DNA of 64,000 nt, taken from NCBI GenBank assembly GCA_964007475.1, contig OZ023274.1:36107816-36171815 (forward strand), in the 5' to 3' direction. Source of the stretch: Hybos culiciformis (Eukaryota > Arthropoda > Insecta > Diptera > Hybotidae). Positions 40,201 to 53,300 of the stretch are shown one piece after another. Positions within the stretch are counted from its first letter, which is position 1; each line of letters begins with the position of its first letter. The notes below the pieces were generated by a model. It was not told the DNA's origin, made no database searches, and was given only the letters and a program-made list of their open reading frames with translations. Both the position numbers and the translations under genes were made by a program.

Positions 40201-40309
40201 ATTGGTAAATGTTTGCGCTCGAATCTGCACCGGAGGTCGCATGCCAGTTACATGTGGCGGTGCCGGGCTATAACGAGGTTGATGCATTGTAGTTAATTAT
40301 TATTATAAC
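40201..40309 (-). CDS. First coding exon of an unidentified gene (GC-rich island)
   Basis: A pyrimidine-rich acceptor (TTTCTTTCCAG) precedes the exon at 40310. A strong donor (GTGAGTAAAT) follows at 40200. The exon has 22 bases of apparent 5' UTR and then ATG at 40285-40287, with 29 codons to the donor in phase 0. The peptide starts MHQPRYSPAPPHVTG and ends RAQTFTN. It is Pro/Gln/Arg-rich and looks like a disordered N-terminus. Of the 87 coding bases 46 are G or C (53%), against roughly 20% around it, so selection or recent origin must explain it. The acceptor before the start codon implies an upstream non-coding exon. The phase-0 donor implies further exons to the left, none of which I could identify within 40 kb. 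I do not recognise the gene. Confidence 0.6.
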
Positions 40310-43300
40310 CTGGAAAGAAAAAAATGGTTTTGTTTTTTCTAATAAAGTTTTTTGCACAATTTTTTGACTGTATTTTGTAGGTATATATATATATATATTC
40401 CAATCCTTATCAAATATTCTTATAATACTAATTTTTAAACATAATTTCATTGGTATTAATTCTTGTCATTTCTCCCATTTACGTTCCCATTTCGTTCCCA
40501 TAAACGTTCTTATTTTCTTTTAAAAAAAACTTCAGACTGTTATCAAGTTAATTCAAACAAATATGCAGATGCAAATGACTAAGTTAAACACAGATTTCCA
40601 TGAGTTACAATAAGTCTGCAAATCTCATCACATTTATACATCTTGAAGGTACATATTATCAGAGATAATAAAGTATGAGATGTCGCATTGCATATATATA
40701 AAAAGTATTTATAATGGTTATAAATTTTGTACTTAAAAAATTGGATTTACACTCAATTTTTCGTAGTCTTCTATATGTAAAACATTTCTTCGTAAACATT
40801 TCTTTACGAAAAAAATATTACGAAAAAATTATGTGTTTAACATAACATTTAAGTATAGATTAATAAATTCTTACTTGTCGAAACGAAGGTTAAACCTTCT
40901 GTTCTCAAATTTATCCAATCATCACTAATTTTTAAATTTTTTCTTTACCTTTTATAGACTTGATGAAATCAAAAGCAGAGCTTTTGTCAAACCTAAATAC
41001 AATTTTATTTTGAAAATTACAAAAAATCCTGAAAAAAATCCTGACATTTAGTTTAGAGAAAATCCTTAGAGACTTATATTGATGATACTATGATTTTTCG
41101 TTTTTATATAAAATAATGCACATTATAAAGTAGTAGTAATTCAGAATATTGCACTTAATAATTGTTAAGATCATGTAGAGCTATTGTAGGAATCACATTA
41201 CTAATAAATGACAGTATAACAACCACCAGCATGATACCGATAAAAAACGAATCGATAATCAGTATATTTAAAGTTTATTTTTTCTCTCTATTTAATCCCT
41301 TTAAAATCCTTTTTCATACACCTTTTATTCTTTTTTTTTTAATCTTTTTATCCCTTTTTCGCTAAAGAGAACTTATTTGAACAAACATAAATACTTTAAA
41401 GAATAAACATAAGAAAAATCTTCAAATAGAAAAAAAAAAATTTAATAAAATAAATATTTTATAAAATACTGGATGGTAGCTGTAAGTACACCGCTATCGG
41501 TTTTCCTTATTTTTAGAAATAGTTGAATATACATATATGTAGGTATGACACACACATAAATACAAAATAAAGATACAAAATCTTAAACAAAAAAAATTTC
41601 ACTCATTCGAAATCGAAAGTTCATTTTAGCAGAAGGAAAATAAGAAGATAACCAATTTATTATTTATATTTTAGATTTAAAATTTTAGCAAATAAAAATA
41701 ATATTGTTTATGTACAATAATCCAAATTCATGTAAAGTAATAATATCGAGCATATTTTCAATTAGTAAAACAAGAAAACATTTCCGCCACTCATCACATC
41801 ACCCATCATAGCTCCCTCGTACTGGTATAAACACTGTAGTTAAAATCAAAATTTCCATGATTTTAATAATAAATTACATAAAAATTGCATTTTATCATAA
41901 TAAAATTTTAAGAGCAAAAGTTGAAATAATATCATAATATTATTAAAAAATTAAAAATATTTTTATGCTTATGTTGATTAAACAATTTAATATTTTAAAT
42001 TTTATTTGATGTTGCCAATATTAAATAAAGTTTTTTGGACATTTGAGATTAGGTCGTATAGTTAGTATTTTTTGTTCTTACTTGTCTACATAGTTAATAC
42101 TAATATCAGACAGAAATTTTGACATTAAATATACGTATTTGGATTTTCAAAAATTTCAAGAAATTGAATTCCGGAATTCCGAAAATTATCCTTTTTAAGA
42201 TTATTTTAGAAAAATTTTACGAATCGATTTATAATATAAAAAGAATATTGTACAGATAATATTATTATTATTAATAATATTTATAATACCTAAATTTAAA
42301 AAAAATCATTTATTTCGACTCATAAATCTATTTTACGTTTCCGGCTTATTAAAAAAAAAATAGCACACAATCTTTTACAAACAAATTTTATGCATGTATA
42401 GAAGTAGAATAAAAATGTATTTATATTGTACAAATGTACAATTATAATAATTATATTAATTTTTTCATGTGATCAATGTAGCTAAAAAGATTTTTTTTTT
42501 AAATCCATTCACAAAAATCATATTTAATCAATATAAAAATATTATAATAATTGTATCCGTGAGAAGGATAGTGTATTGAAGCTAAAAAAAAAAAAAAGCT
42601 TAAAAATTATAAAACATACATAGGCATTTCTCTATAAATACACTATACGCACAAATAAAGTTTGTATCTTTTTTTTTTGATTTAATATTATTTATATTTT
42701 TTTAATGAAATTAATAATGAAAAACTCTTTAATTTTTATATGTACATGTACATAGATAATTTATTATAGAATATAATCTACATACATTGCAAAATCCAAT
42801 TCGATTAAATTAAAATAAAATTCAAAAGAATAATGTATATTATTGCAAGAGTTTAAACATGTTTTCCGAGAGTTAATGAAAATTTCTGATACATAATTGA
42901 TATTAGGTAAGACGAGCAATAGTGAAAAATGAGGGTTAGTAAGAGTATAAATGCCAATGCCAAAGACAGAGCATAAATGCCAATGCCCAATTTCTTTTTT
43001 TTTTTTTAAGTTTTAATCTGTTCAAAAACAAATTTAAAATATTTGAGAATAATATAATTTTTTTTATAATTTTTAAAGTTTAAAGGTTATATTCCAGGTT
43101 GAATGTAAACAAAGGTTAGTTTTAAGGTTCAAGTGTAGATTCCGCAACATATCGAATTCATAATAAACTTCCAGCGTAAAATTTTATATCGAAATGGTGT
43201 TTGCAACATAAGCAATGGTATTTACACAAACATTGCTGTTTTTATATTGCAAGAGCAGACGACCTACAACTATTAATATATTATATGCTGCTTATTTTAC

Positions 43301-45848
43301 ATACATGCAGGCAGGTACTTTTTATTACAACAAAAAAAAACTACACTCAAACTCAATTGAATTTCAATTACATATATGTTATATTTTTTAAGTAAGAAAA
43401 AAATTCCAATTAGATTTTTCTTCAAAATGTTAAATTATGATGATTTTTCGTACTACCATCATAATAATGAAGAAGTTATGGTTTTTGGAATAATTATACG
43501 TATCATATAATTATTTTCAGCTTACCAGAAAAATATAATTTGGTTTTTTTTTTCAATTTTAATTATTTATTTATTTGTTACTTTAGTTTTATTATTTATT
43601 AATTTTTTTTTTATCACCGTTCCGGTTTTGAATGAGCAAAAAAACACCAAAATAAAAAACAAACAAAAAAAAAATTAAATGTCTCCCCACAGCCAAACTT
43701 AAATTTTTTTTTCCAATTAGACTATACTATTATTGTTTTTGTTTTTTAATTTTCTGAAAAGCAAAAACACAATTTTATTTTTACACAAATGAAGGAGAAA
43801 TAATACTCACACTGTGAAACTGAAAGATACAATTTTTTTCACTCAAAATTTTGATTTTGTTTTTATTTGCAAATTTATTTTAATAAACTCACAGTATCTG
43901 AGTGGTAATAATTTCCTTAGTTTTTTTTTTTCAGATTTTTTGCTTAATACCGTAGAACATTTTTTTTTTTTTTTTTTAATTACATAGATTTTTTTTTATG
44001 TCAAAAGAAAATCTTATCTTTTTTGATTTTCTGTTTCAAAGGCACACAAATTGTTCAGTCTCGATTTGGAGATAAAATTTTATTATTATTTTATTTTATT
44101 TTTATACCGCTTGGTTAGCTTCAAAATAAAAGAGGAGACAAAAAGTGCAAAATTATACCGAGTTCACAATAATAAAAAAAAAAAAACTATATATTTTTCT
44201 CAACTTATTAATTTCACACCCAAAAAAAAATTTTTTTTTGCAAAAGTTTTTCAATTAAAATTAAAAAATTAATTAGAAAGAGAAAAAAATTTGAAATATT
44301 AGCCAATTAAATTATTTATTAATGAATTCATTAAATAATTATTCAAATTTGTAAAAAAAATAAAATATAATATATTTTTTTGTTACACAATTTTTGTTTT
44401 GGAAAAATATTGTTTTTGTTTTGTGCAATTTCTACTCAAAACTGTTTTATTAGAGAATAAAAATGAATTATAATTTTTGACAGCCACTCAATTTGAAAGT
44501 TGAATAATTTCCTTTTTGATATTTTTGTTTTTTTTTTTTTGCTCATGTCAAGTGAAATAAAGTTTATATTTTCTACCGTTACCGTAAAAAAAATATTCTA
44601 AAATTTTTATGTGACACAATTTTAACGAAATTTTGAAGATTGGTGAGTGCATTCTGTTTAACATCTTGAAATTAGAAAAAAAACTTGGTGTTTAATTAGT
44701 TTTTCTTTGACACCAAAATTAATTATCTTCTTGATCTAGCTCAAATTTACTTCGTCGAAGTGCAGGGATTCTATTTGAAAATATTGTCATTCATTAAAAA
44801 CAAAATAGAGCAGTTGCTCGTAAATGAAGTATTGTATACGTTTCCAGCATTTCGATATAAGATACTTTAATTTTCAGATACCTTAACACATTTTTTAGAT
44901 TCTTTTAATATCATTATACCAATATCATTTAGCCATATACCACATACAAATATAACAATTTTCATCGAATCCAGATCCTAATCCGAATCTTTGAGCTGTT
45001 ACCATTTTTTTTAAATTCCTGTAATATTGACGTGTTCCTACATACTAAATTTCATTAGAATAGAATCCATTTAAACTTTTATAAAATTTAAAATTTTTAC
45101 ATGAAAATATATTTAAATTAATTTTTATGGAATTGTTTTTAATTTCGAAAACCTTCATAAACAAAATAATTCAAAAATAATTTATATAGTACATATTGTC
45201 GTGGACGTTAAAGCAACACTTAATTTGAATCTGACTAATATCCAATAAAAAAAAATAAAATAAAAAGAAATTATGTAGCCCATAATTAAAGAATTATAAT
45301 CGTATCCGTTTAAATTATAATTAAGTAATTTTTGAATAAAAAAAAAAACAAACCTTTTTTAAGTTATTTAGACAACTATATAAATATATTGTTCAACGAA
45401 GATGATCCTCAATTTATCCGAAAAATCAATTATACTTAATTCACGCGGAAAAACTATCATTCATCAAGTGAACAAACTTTTTTAATTTTATATTTCATCC
45501 TAAAAATTCTGGAACATAAACTTAAACTTACCATTTATTTGATAAAATAGTTCTCAGTCGCCGAGCTGTATCTCTGAACTACTACATACTACAAAAGTTT
45601 TAATTAAACTATAATATTGTAGAAAAAAAAAATATGTTTGTGATATACAAAAAATTCATTAAAGCTTTATTTTACAATATAAGGCACCAATTTTACAATG
45701 ATTATGGAAAACTAATATTTTCACTTGATGTATATTTATTCTAATAATAAGGTTAACATTTTTTAATTTGGAATCAGTGTAAATTTAATATAAAAAAAAA
45801 TTGTCTATTAAAAAAACTAAAACATTCACTCGCTCATTCTTAATAACT
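40310..45848. other. AT-rich DNA, probably containing an upstream non-coding exon of the gene at 40201
   Basis: On the minus strand a consensus donor GTGAGTATT lies at 43810-43802 and another GTGAGTTTA at about 43890. Either could end a 5' UTR exon joined to the exon at 40309, but no exon can be delimited. A direct repeat TAAATGCCAATGCC occurs at about 42950 and 42973. Near 45600-45840 lies the 3' UTR of the lama-like gene. Confidence 0.35.
45666..45740 (-). promoter_or_regulatory. Candidate poly(A) signals of the lama-like gene
   Basis: On the minus strand AATAAA occurs at 45740-45735 and again at 45671-45666, about 110 and 180 bases past the stop codon. Either fits a short 3' UTR. In DNA this AT-rich the hexamer is weak evidence on its own. 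Confidence 0.35.
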
Positions 45849-48075
45849 TCAAATTTCATTCCAAAACCATTTTGGTTGGACTTCTTTAAAATTGAATTCA
45901 TCAGGATGACCAATATGTGGTAAATTGTCTATCTGGCCATCAACTAATGACCATTTAAATGGAGTATGATTTTCATGTTTATGTTTTGCTATTGCTAATA
46001 TATCATTTCGAACTATACGAGAGCTTTTTATTTCTAAATCAGATATGGATCCATCGTCGATGAATTCTGCAGAACTTTTTTTGTTGTTTGATAAAAATAA
46101 TGGCCCCGATATAGCGTGATAGTCCATTGAATTTGTTTTTGGCTCATATGAAAATAGTTTCAAATCAATGTTACCAAAAAGTATAGAATGCTCTCCCATT
46201 AAATCACCTCGGAACGCTTCTTTTCGAAAAATATTTTCAATTGACTTTAATGAAGTTATATTCTCGGTAATAGATATTTCACTTAAATTTTCATTCGAAT
46301 ATAAATTATTTTCTAGAGATTCTGTAATATCTTCAGATTCAATGACTCCTGCAAAGAAATTTTAAAATATTTTTTATGTCAATAAAATTTGTTTAATTAG
46401 AGAAAACATGAATATTTCACTTTATTTCACAGACACATTGATTCAAATAAATTGCGCAGATTTCGGAAATTGATAAATAAGTTAAATTAACCAAATTAAA
46501 AAAAAAATAATAATTTGTGAAATAAATTTAGTTTGTTTTTAATATTTTTTAAACAAACTTTTGTATCTATATTATATCAACACAAAAACCCACCTGGTAA
46601 TTGTTTTAGGGACCAAACCATTCCGGGAATCAAGTCCTTGTCATTCCTTAACTCTTGTTGGAAATCCACTTTATTCAAATCAAGTAAAATCCATTGTCTT
46701 GACCCTGTTGCAGAATGTCGTTTTAAAATTTTTTCCCAATTATTTTTACTTGATCCCAAACGATTTGCTGCCATTGTTCGAATACTCAACGGCAACATAT
46801 TCTTCAAATTCATTTTTTCTAATAATTGCAAATTTGCATTTTTCATTGGAATACCACTTATAACTGCTTTTGTTTTACGACCTTTTATGATATAAAAATC
46901 ATCTGCTGACGCTAATATTCCAGGATAACCGGTGAAAGATATTTCAGTTGCTGGTACAATGTTTGCTTTCGAATCAGATGTCATGTGATAGTGAAAATTA
47001 TAACGTTTTTGCATGCGCAACATTGATGAATAGCTTGCTTTTGAACTGTGACCAAGTAATAATTTATATTCGAGAGTTTCATTATTTTGATTTAATTTTA
47101 GCATAACAGTTGCTTTACTATCCATGAAATTCTTATTTAAGCTGCTTATAGGTCCATTCGTTATATGCTGATAATAATATGCTTTCAAATCAGCCATATC
47201 AGAAACTGCGTTTAAAAGTAAGAAATCCGTGAAGTCCATATCTTCTTCTAAATCTGAACGAGCTCTTTTAGCACCATTTTGCCATCCCAGATACAATCCT
47301 TCCAATTGATAATAAAATAACTTAACTTGATGCCAATAATAGTCACTTAGATGATCTTCAGCAAATTCTTTTGTATTTTTATAATTATCCGCAAGTATTT
47401 CTTTCAGCCAACCACAAAATTTTTTCGAATCGTCATCTTGATCACAAGGTGTTTGAATGGTACTAAAATTTAAAGCATGAAAATTAATTACAGAATAACT
47501 AGTTGTGATTGTCATTAACCAACAAAATTACATTTACAAACTTACTTTGACCAATGATTATATATATCCTTCCAAGTTAGCACTCCTTCTAAGTAACCAG
47601 CACCATGTGCTTGAATCCAATCTGCATAAGTACCTTGAGTTTCCATTTCCAATTGCGACCAACTAAAAAAAAAAAAAAAATAGATATTATACAAAAAACA
47701 GAGAAAGGTTTTTGAAATTTAAAATAAATATGTATCTATACTTAATAACGAAAATGTTTGATACAAATTTATGTATAAGTAATAAAATTATTCATAAATT
47801 TACCCATTAACATAAATTGAGTTTTTGTAACATATTCTGGCAACACCTTTTGGAATGTTTTCGAGATCATCTTCCAACTGTTGTTTCCAATATTCTACAG
47901 AAAAACCGGTACTCTTTGTCCAAAATATTGAAGCACAATAATTTCCATCAAAATGAGTTCGTTCCATTGCAGACAAAAAAAATGTACCAATGGCTACTAG
48001 GCCAGCAATAATTATCACATAAATACTAAGTTTGGTTTTGTACCACGAAGCTCCAACACCAAACATTGAAGACAT
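45849..48075 (-). CDS. lama: Lama-like phospholipase B-like protein (Lamina ancestor family), four exons
   Basis: The exons, in transcript order, are 48075-47804, 47662-47546, 47462-46594 and 46348-45849. All introns (141, 83 and 245 bp) are GT-AG and phases join correctly to 585 residues. The product is a phospholipase B-like protein (N-terminal nucleophile hydrolase fold) closest to fly Lama: GVGASWYKTK at the N-terminus, ARICYKNSIYVNGWSQLE, RARSDLEEDM (197-206), TGYPGILASADDFY (307-320), FRGDL with GNIDLKLFSY (465-487) and the closing HIGHPDEFNF...PKW. A hydrophobic segment at about 16-35 is a signal anchor or signal peptide, suggesting a lumenal or lysosomal-type location, as for the family. 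The position where mammalian PLBD proteins carry the nucleophilic Cys is Ser245 (DSKATVM), so lipase activity is doubtful. As I recall, Drosophila Lama also lacks that Cys. The start at 48075 gives MSSMFG; the fourth-codon Met is an alternative. A MITE lies 567 bp upstream. Confidence 0.93.
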
Positions 48076-48641
48076 CGTTGTTTAGTTTTTTTTTTAAGGT
48101 AGATGAGAATTATATAGGGTTTTAAAATTGTTTTTATGGACGGATAATAAAATTAGAAATGGTGATTTAAAATTTTTTTTTCTAATGATTTTTGTTTAAT
48201 TTAGTATTACAGAATATAATTTAAATCAAACATTAATTCATATGAATGTCCAAAATATAAAATTCTTTTGTATTCAAATGTTGTTGGTTGAGTTATTAAT
48301 AATTTAAATTGGCTAACTATTGCTTGTAAATAAAAAAATTCAACCTCCCCAATATCGTAAATCATTGGGAACTTAACCATCGGAATTGGTGTTTAAGAAA
48401 AATGTAATATTTCTTTCGCTTATTTATATTCTCTGCTGGAATTATCCGTGAATTTTAATAGATGAATATGATTTCCAAAAATTGATCTGTAATGAAAGTA
48501 AAAAATATTGATTATTCTTCTAAAATTAATTCTATTTTTTTTTAAGACATTTTCATTTAATTTCACAAACAATCGATTTAATTTTAATAAAGAGGTGAAT
48601 TAAAACAAAAAAAAATTCAAAACGTTAAATAAATAACAATA
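48076..48641. other. Upstream region of the lama-like gene
   Basis: Contains the presumed 5' UTR and proximal promoter of the minus-strand gene. An acceptor-like sequence TACTTTCATTACAG occurs on the minus strand near 48488, and a donor-like GTAAGTAAAT near 49410, so a 5' UTR intron (which would span the MITE at 48642-48844) is possible. No TATA box stands out, since TATA-like strings are everywhere here. Confidence 0.3.
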
Positions 48642-48844
48642 CACCCAATTCTGTTTTTACACGGTCTTTTTTTACACGGTTTTGATTTAACACGGTCTAG
48701 AAAAGAAGCATTTTCAAAGAAATTTTAACGAAAAATATTTTTATTAACCGTAATTGTTTAGAATTTTCATGTCTTTTTTTACACGGTTTTTTTTTATACA
48801 GTTTTTTCTGGAACGTATCTACCGTGTAAAAACAGAATTAGGTG
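48642..48844. mobile_element. TA-flanked MITE (Tc1/mariner-like), 203 bp, upstream of lama
   Basis: The 24-bp terminal inverted repeats at 48642-48665 and 48821-48844 differ at one base (CACCCAATTCTG versus CACCTAATTCTG) and end inward in TTTTTACACGGT. TA duplications flank both ends (48640-48641 and 48845-48846). The ACACGGT motif is repeated at least three more times inside, as subterminal repeats. There is no coding capacity. Position 567 bp upstream of the lama start codon, possibly within a 5' UTR intron, means it could influence transcription. Confidence 0.88.
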
Positions 48845-48846
48845 TA

Positions 48847-51800
48847 TTTTCTTGAGATTAATAAGTACATATAAATCTTGTTATGTGGTTAAATTTATTT
48901 TCATATTTTCATAAACAAAAAGTTATTTTCAAAAAGTTTGCACATTATAGAAATTTTTAAAATTAATTCGTGAAAATTTGACGGAATCCTCTATTATAAA
49001 ACGATTTAATCCTATTTTCCGGAAATTTCGTATTAGAATTCGAAAGAGGTTGTCGAAACCTACACATAATATTTATGAGTTGATTTGAATTGAATAATTT
49101 TTAATAACAAGCTATTCTTGCCTAACTTTAATACTTGGGGTTATTAATTATATAACGATCGATCTTAAAAATCTCATGCAAACGATATTCTGATCGTTTC
49201 TTATTTCTTTAGAATGTAAATTACTTTTATATATTTCTTTGAACTTATTACTATGGAGTGTTTAATTTTTTTTATATGAGGGCAAAAATCTTACATAAAT
49301 TTTAATTTCCCTCATGTGCACTATATAGCACATAATATGACCGAAATGTAAATAAAAAAAATATTAAAAAGAAATAAAAAGCATTTACCGATTTCGATAT
49401 TATTTACTTACTTTATGTCCTAATTGTAGGAGACTTATTTCACAAATCAACCCATTGAAATCTGTAAAACAGAAATTATAATTATTTTTTTTAAGATTTT
49501 TATTATTACGTACTTTAGTCTCAAGTTAAATATTTATTTTTATTTTATTACATTTTATTTAAAAAAAAAGAAAAATCAATTTTTATTTTATTTTTAATTG
49601 ATTGATTTTTATGCGCATGAATTAATTTTTCAATTAAATTCAGTAACAGAAATTATACATGATGATGATCGTAATAATTATACATATCATTTAATTCTAC
49701 TATATACATCCATTGAAATAAATGTAACCAACAGGATTGCATATTAAAATCGTACAATTTTTTTAAAGTTCAATGATTATTTAAGAGTTTAAAATTTCAC
49801 GGCTTTTATCAAAATATGAGAATACTTTGACACTTGCTTGATATTAGGCATATGATACAACAAACTTTAGAAGAACATAAAAGGAACATAAAACGTAAGA
49901 AAAAAGTCTTATAAAAAGTTATGCAACACTTTATTAAATGAAAATATGTAAACTATGAAAAATTTAGTACAAAATTTTATAATTTGAACTTCAAAATTTT
50001 GATATGAACGGAATAATAAAGGAATGTGAAAAATTTTCATATACTTCGAACTTCTGATCAAAAAAATTAATCAACTAAAATCGAAAATAACTTACTTATC
50101 AAGTATGTAGACTATTCATAATAATAAGATACAATTTGAAAAAAAAAACTTCCTAGAACTTCATAGAGAAAATATTTTTCTTATCCATTTTTTAATAACA
50201 ATTTTTGTTGTGATCTATTTCTAAGCGATTAAAAGTCAACAAAAAATCATGTTGACGAACAAAGTGAAATAAATAAAATAGACAAAACAAAAAGATTTTT
50301 TATTCAAAATTTTTTTTTGTTATATTTTAATTAATAAATTTTTTATACTTTAGAAAATGTTTGCTACACTATCAAAAACTAAAATTTAAATGCAAGAAAA
50401 ATTGTGTTTTTCTATAACTTATATAGGTAAGAAAAATTTTGTTTTTATATAGTAAGAAGTAAGAATGTCTAAATTTTTAGAAACTTTAAACATAATTATT
50501 GTTATCTCTAAATTTTTGAAAAGGTTTATTTTAAGTTCATTCTAGATAGAATCTAACTATATACAGATAAAATTATAATTTATTAATTTTTATTCGAAAA
50601 TAACCACACGTTTATGGTGTTACTCTTATTTGTCGTATGTTAAATGAATATAATATTTATGTTAAATTAAACATTTATGAATATAAATAAAATTTTTATT
50701 TAAAACGTCAATCTAAACTGGTTTGTTTTATCTGTTAAAATCCGGAACAATTCTAATTTCTCGATTCTGTTATTATATGTCTCTAATGTTTTAACGTTTT
50801 GAAAATTTGGTATTTCACAAAATCATTAAAAAATTATAATGAATGACGAATACAAAAAGAGGAACAAAAATAATTTAGATGTATTTAATATTATGTATTA
50901 CAGTAAAATATACAGATAAATAGATATTTTTGCGTAAAATTTTATACAATGTAAATATTGTTGATGTCAAGGTACTTTAATGATAATATTGCGTATAGAC
51001 CTTGATATATTGGGAATATAATATTTAAATAATTATTATATAGGGTAAATGCACTATTTTTGCTCAAAATACATACTAACAAACAATCAATTAAATATAG
51101 TTTTTTGCTCTCATTATAATTTATTATTTTTTAAATTCTCTAAAATAGACGAATAAAATTACTAAATTTTTTAGTAGATTACAATAGTAAAAAAAAAAAA
51201 TTCCTCAACTTGAACAAAAAAAAACTACACAAATAAAAGTATTATAAAAGTATCATCATTAATGTTACAAAAAAAAAATTTATACCTCCATTTTTATTGT
51301 AGGTACCTAAACAAAATTATTCTACAAATAATAAAAAATAAGCACTTTATATACCTTGTTTAAAATAATTTTTTTTTTTTTTATTATTTAACTAAAAATT
51401 GAAAAATGTTTCTTTTCTATCTCTATCAAATAAAATTTAAATAGCCTTCATAAGGCGGAAAATTTCCGGAAAATTTAGAATTTTCTTTTTCCTTTTAAAT
51501 ATACTACAATCTCACAATAATTTTTTTTTTATTTTCGGGGATTTTCAATATTTTCATCATCATGTTCATAAATTATTATCGTGTGCACTAATAGATAATT
51601 TTCAGCTGATAATTATTTCCGTGAATCCGATTTTTTCAATATTGGACTATAATTATCAACTTAAGTACCAAAAGCTTTTTTCTTGAATTTGAAAATTTGT
51701 TTTTTTTTTTTATCATCGTGCTAATATACCCTTGAAACTTAAATTTTTATATCAATCAAACGCAATGCATGACAGTTTTGCACGTGTTATACATGGTATT

Positions 51801-52890
51801 AGTAATACTTTGTATATATAGCAATAATATTACATAGTACACAAATGCATATAAAATTAAACAATCATTTATTATTTTATATATTTTACTTAAAATTTCT
51901 TTTTTTTTACTTATTTTTTTTTTTTTTTGTTATTCAAAAAATTTTCCATTTTCATAGCCAAATGTATAAAAAAAATAATCTTTTTTTAAACAAAACCAAA
52001 TTATTTTTCGCATTGTTCTTGACAATATTGACAATTTATTATAATTATAAAATTTTATTTTTATTTTTATATTTGCAATTTATTTCTGTTACCAACCTTA
52101 GAAACTTTTTATATATTAAAATTTTGAATTAAAAAAAAAAAAATATTAAAAAAATTTATAAAATATATTGCGATTACGAATCAGTCTAGTTAGATCGATG
52201 TCTATAATCGAACTCTCTGAACTTTTTATTTCGTATTTTTCATTATACAAATAATTTTTTTTTTTTTTTAAGTATATTAAAATAAAAAAACACACTTGAA
52301 TAAAGAAAGTGTGGTTAAAAAAAAAATGTTTTTTTATTTTGAAAGAAAAAAGCTTACGATCACTTGTTTTGTTTTCTTTTTCCGTAATAAATATAAAAAA
52401 AGCTCGCATTTTGAGGGAAAACAATTTTAAGTTTACAAAATACAAAATAAATTTATTATTACTTGACTAGAAATTGATGATTAACGCATCTTGTAGAATA
52501 TGATAATTTATTGGAAACAAAAAAAAAAAAAAAATTCATATTATTTCAAAACTCGTCCTCATTTCAATTTTAATTTATAAATTTTTTTTTTTACAACACA
52601 TTTAATAATTACTTGTTTTTATTTAACTTTAGTTATTCGAAAATGACAGAAAATAAGATACACTTTGAATGTGTATATTTCAGATTTTTCTATTTACTTA
52701 TGTTTTAAATATAATTTCAGTATTTTTGAGAAATTATGTAGATAGCTTCAAATGAGAAATCCGAATTCTTATTTAAATATAATAATTGTTAATAAATAAA
52801 AGAAATCTTAACTTTAGAGTAGACATTGCAAAAATTATTATTATTTTAATAAAAGAATTTTCTTTTCATTATTATATCTAATCTAATATT
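48847..52890. other. AT-rich DNA without recognisable genes
   Basis: No supportable coding or RNA feature. A short GC-flecked patch near 51453-51480 (GGCGGAAAATTTCCGGAAAA) resembles the GGAAAA-rich repeat at 54.9-55.4 kb. The open frames 51845-52132 (plus) and 52146-52445 (minus) are Phe/Lys/Ile-rich chance frames. Confidence 0.55.
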
Positions 52891-53300
52891 TGAAACCGAT
52901 CTCTGATTCTCTGTCTGTGTGCCTTTAATAGGTCTAACTTCTTTGCAAACATAATTTCTTCAATTATCACAGAGATATTCGGGTAAAAGACAAGTCAATT
53001 TCGAATTTGAGCCAAATCGGATAATGCTTTCTAAAGATATGAGTAAATTTGATTTTGCTTATAATCAAAATTAGATATAAAAATATACTAGACAAACCTG
53101 TTGCAATTTTTTCGTCTTTGTGCGTGTTGTTTGTTTTTTTTTTTGTTTAATTAGTAAGCTTTTCTAGCGCCATAACCATACTCAATCATGGGCTTATAAC
53201 TAGTCATACAGATCTAATAGAATTTTCTATTTCCCTAAAATTAAACTCACGTTTAACACATTACTCTTTACTGTTTCAGCAGAAAACTTCAAAACTTATA
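52891..53300. repeat. Suspected old interspersed repeat
   Basis: About 400 bases of higher complexity than the flanks. It contains phrases of the kind common in degraded insect interspersed repeats (TTTGAGCCAAATCGGATAA, and GGCTTATAACTAGTCATACA). No ends, duplications or open frames could be defined. The call rests on texture only and needs a repeat-library comparison. Confidence 0.25.

Noticed and set aside
46168..46895. Plus-strand open frames of 65-120 codons
   Set aside because: They are antisense shadows of lama exons 3 and 4.
51845..52445. Opposed open frames of 95 and 99 codons
   Set aside because: Phe/Leu/Lys-rich and driven by A and T runs; no start or splice support.
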